In this document: positions 23,531 through 24,423 of the stretch, piece by piece
How the letters are laid out: each line of letters begins with the position of its first letter
How positions within the stretch are numbered: position 1 is the stretch's first letter
Assembly: GCA_945860375.1 (NCBI GenBank)
Contig: CAMAQR010000051.1
Coordinates: 1 to 24,423 of the forward strand
Direction of reading: 5' to 3'
From: Pseudorhodobacter antarcticus
GTDB lineage: Bacteria > Pseudomonadota > Alphaproteobacteria > Rhodobacterales > Rhodobacteraceae
DNA length: 24,423 nucleotides
The notes under the pieces: generated by a model
What the model was told of the DNA's origin: nothing
The model's database searches: none
Seen by the model: the letters and a program-made list of their open reading frames with translations, nothing else
Translations under genes and position numbers: made by a program

Positions 23531-23721
23531 CTAACAGGTCGCTGAAAGAATCGGATGCGCGGAACGGTTTCCCTCTGCAGGCTTGCCGAAGCAGGCCCGC
23601 CGCCGAGGTTTGGTTTGCATGTTCGCCACCTTCGGCCTCATGCGGCCAACAACCTTGGCAGTCGGGCTAGGTTGCAGGCCGCCGTCGTTAGGGTGAACTG
23701 AGCGACCACCTGATCATGCCA
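23531..23721 (-). mobile_element. 3' remnant of a DDE transposase insertion sequence
   Basis: The minus-strand frame ending at the TGA at 23640-23638 reads HDQVVAQFTLTTAACNLARL followed by PRLLAA. This resembles the C-terminus of DDE transposases (typically ...FTLTAAAYNLVRLPKLLA) in IS5/IS1182-like elements. After the stop, the sequence runs to TTTCAGCGACCTGTTAG (near 23547-23531), a plausible element end. Only about 190 bases survive. The coding piece begins where the helix-hairpin-helix fragment ends, so one replaced the other. Confidence 0.6.
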
Positions 23722-24388
23722 GCAGGCGATGGTCCTCTTCTGCTTCTAAAAGAGCCAAATATGCGGATTGGTGTGGGCTTGCATTGCGGCGGATTGCTAT
23801 GGCTTCGGCTTTAATCGTTTCAAGCTCTGTTACTCCCTTCAGTAGCTCGGTCTCCATCGCACTTCTGCGCATCGAAATTTCGTTATTCACTTTGGCAATT
23901 TCCGCAGGGTCGGTTGGTACGGCTGGGTTGAATTTGAAGCGTCGTTCGACTGTTTTTCTCCAGTCAGTCAACTTCTTCGTAAGGCCCGGGCCAAAACCTG
24001 GAATTGCCATGACGGCATGATGCTTGATGTCCCAAGCTGTTTCAATTCCAAATGATCGGAGCGTCAGCGTCCGGCTGTCCCCAATGCTATCAATCGAGAC
24101 GCGTGCGATCTTATGGGCTTCGAGGTGCTTTCGCATTTGCAGGTCCTGCTTTCGCTTCTCCAATGCGACGAGCATATCCCGTTCGATGCCTGGCAGCGCC
24201 CGGTAAGACAAACCTACTCGTTCTAGGGCACTTCGTTTTTCATCAAACCGCCCCATTCCTGCATTCTTGTTCCAAGCTGAGAACGGCAGTGCAAAAGTTT
24301 GCCACGGAAGTGGCGGGATAGTCTTGCTGCGGGCAGAGTAAAACTTTGCCACTTTGGCCCTTTCTGGCGACAGGGAGGGTGGGGGCAT
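23714..24388 (-). pseudogene. 3' fragment of a protein kinase/helix-hairpin-helix gene (COG4248-like), cut by IS21
   Basis: 224 codons are open, but the first 37 are IS21 end sequence (the ATG at 24388 lies inside the IS). The genuine part starts at about AWNKNAG. It has an amphipathic, coiled-coil-like stretch (ERDMLVALEKRKQDLQMRK) and then TLRSFGIETAWDIK with MAIPGFGPGLTKKLTDWR and FKFNP, a helix-hairpin-helix region like the C-terminus of YegI-type kinases (COG4248). The kinase domain is missing. A second charged helical region follows. The stop lies at the junction with the transposase remnant, so even the C-terminus may not be native. Base composition is visibly less GC-rich than the metal operons. 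Confidence 0.65.
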
Positions 24389-24423
24389 TTTAATCGTGGA
24401 ACTTTATCGGAAGGTCCGCCTCG
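24277..24423 (+). mobile_element. Left end of an IS21-family insertion sequence, second copy (partial)
   Basis: Inverted copy of 1-147 with a single mismatch. It enters from within the helix-hairpin-helix gene and points outward. The subrepeats GCAAAAGTTTGCCAC and GTAAAACTTTGCCAC are present at 24291-24305 and 24338-24352. The element continues beyond the window. Confidence 0.75.
24396..24423 (+). CDS. istA: istA transposase, first codons only (second copy)
   Basis: GTG at 24396 begins VELYRKVRL and runs off the window. GGGAGGGTGGGGG lies upstream as a loosely placed ribosome site. It is the same nine codons as the left copy, with one synonymous change. Confidence 0.55.

Larger units (their letters stand above)
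23023..23713. other. Gene-free junction region with tRNA, integrase-site and IS remnants
   Basis: About 690 bases without an intact gene. In order it contains a GC-rich leader to ade, tandem GTTGACCT words, a tRNA terminator, a tRNA-fMet 3' half, about 150 bases of unassigned sequence (23340-23488), the right copy of the 22-base repeat, and the end of a transposase gene. These overlapping scars suggest successive site-specific integrations and IS insertions. Confidence 0.6.

Noticed and set aside
1..24423. Terminal inverted repeats as ends of a linear replicon or of one large transposon
   Set aside because: The repeats contain the start of istA facing outward, and their inner borders interrupt genes, which fits two IS copies better.

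Overview
This window is high-GC, and its gene content is typical of Rhodobacterales (Alphaproteobacteria). The pointers are an AztABC-like zinc importer with a Zur regulator, a DUF6525-like protein, the alphaproteobacterial initiator tRNA-Met 3' half, and tightly ATGA-coupled operons. It is accessory DNA lying between two copies of one insertion sequence. Both ends (1-147 and 24277-24423) carry the same 147-bp sequence in inverted orientation, and each copy opens into the first codons of an IS21-type istA gene pointing outward. The window therefore looks like the segment between two inverted IS21-family copies, probably an assembly contig that stops inside the repeat.

Region 1 (83-12520) is a zinc-starvation locus with two Zur-box-like operators of the form TGTTAT-N3-ATAACR. 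The operator at 5998-6012 precedes a minus-strand operon: zur, an untracked 34-residue membrane protein, aztA, aztB, aztC, a COG0523 GTPase, a WD40 protein, a small CRDPGCP protein, and a COG0523-like protein without a P-loop. The operator at 9744-9758 lies between divergent units. Leftwards run a second HisI that lacks one zinc-ligand cysteine, a DUF1636 protein and a BtuCDF/FecBCD-type ABC importer. Rightwards run a second COG0523 GTPase, a ZigA/YciC-type GTPase and a DUF6525-like gene. Together these look like uptake (two ABC systems), allocation (GTPase metallochaperones) and enzyme replacement (HisI2) under zinc limitation.

Region 2 (12640-14404) is a TPP riboswitch in front of ykoF, followed by the wreck of a YkoEDC-type ECF thiamine-precursor transporter. 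The ykoE start is fused in frame to the ykoD end, and the T-component gene is frameshifted.

Region 3 (14492-20902) is a copper-associated locus: a DUF2946-like protein, MbnP, the diheme enzyme MbnH, a PCuAC chaperone fused to a second domain, and a complete second BtuCDF/FecBCD-type importer. I read it as a candidate copper or copper-chelate acquisition system. It is the most promising poorly described system here.

Region 4 (20903-24276) is a scrap yard of integration events. An adenine deaminase gene is flanked by short direct repeats. Beyond it lie a tRNA terminator, a 3' half of initiator tRNA-Met, tandem 8-mers with an 11-bp period that resemble integrase arm sites, a transposase tail, and the 3' end of a kinase/helix-hairpin-helix gene cut by the right-hand IS21 copy. 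No CRISPR array, rRNA, complete tRNA or complete integrase is present.
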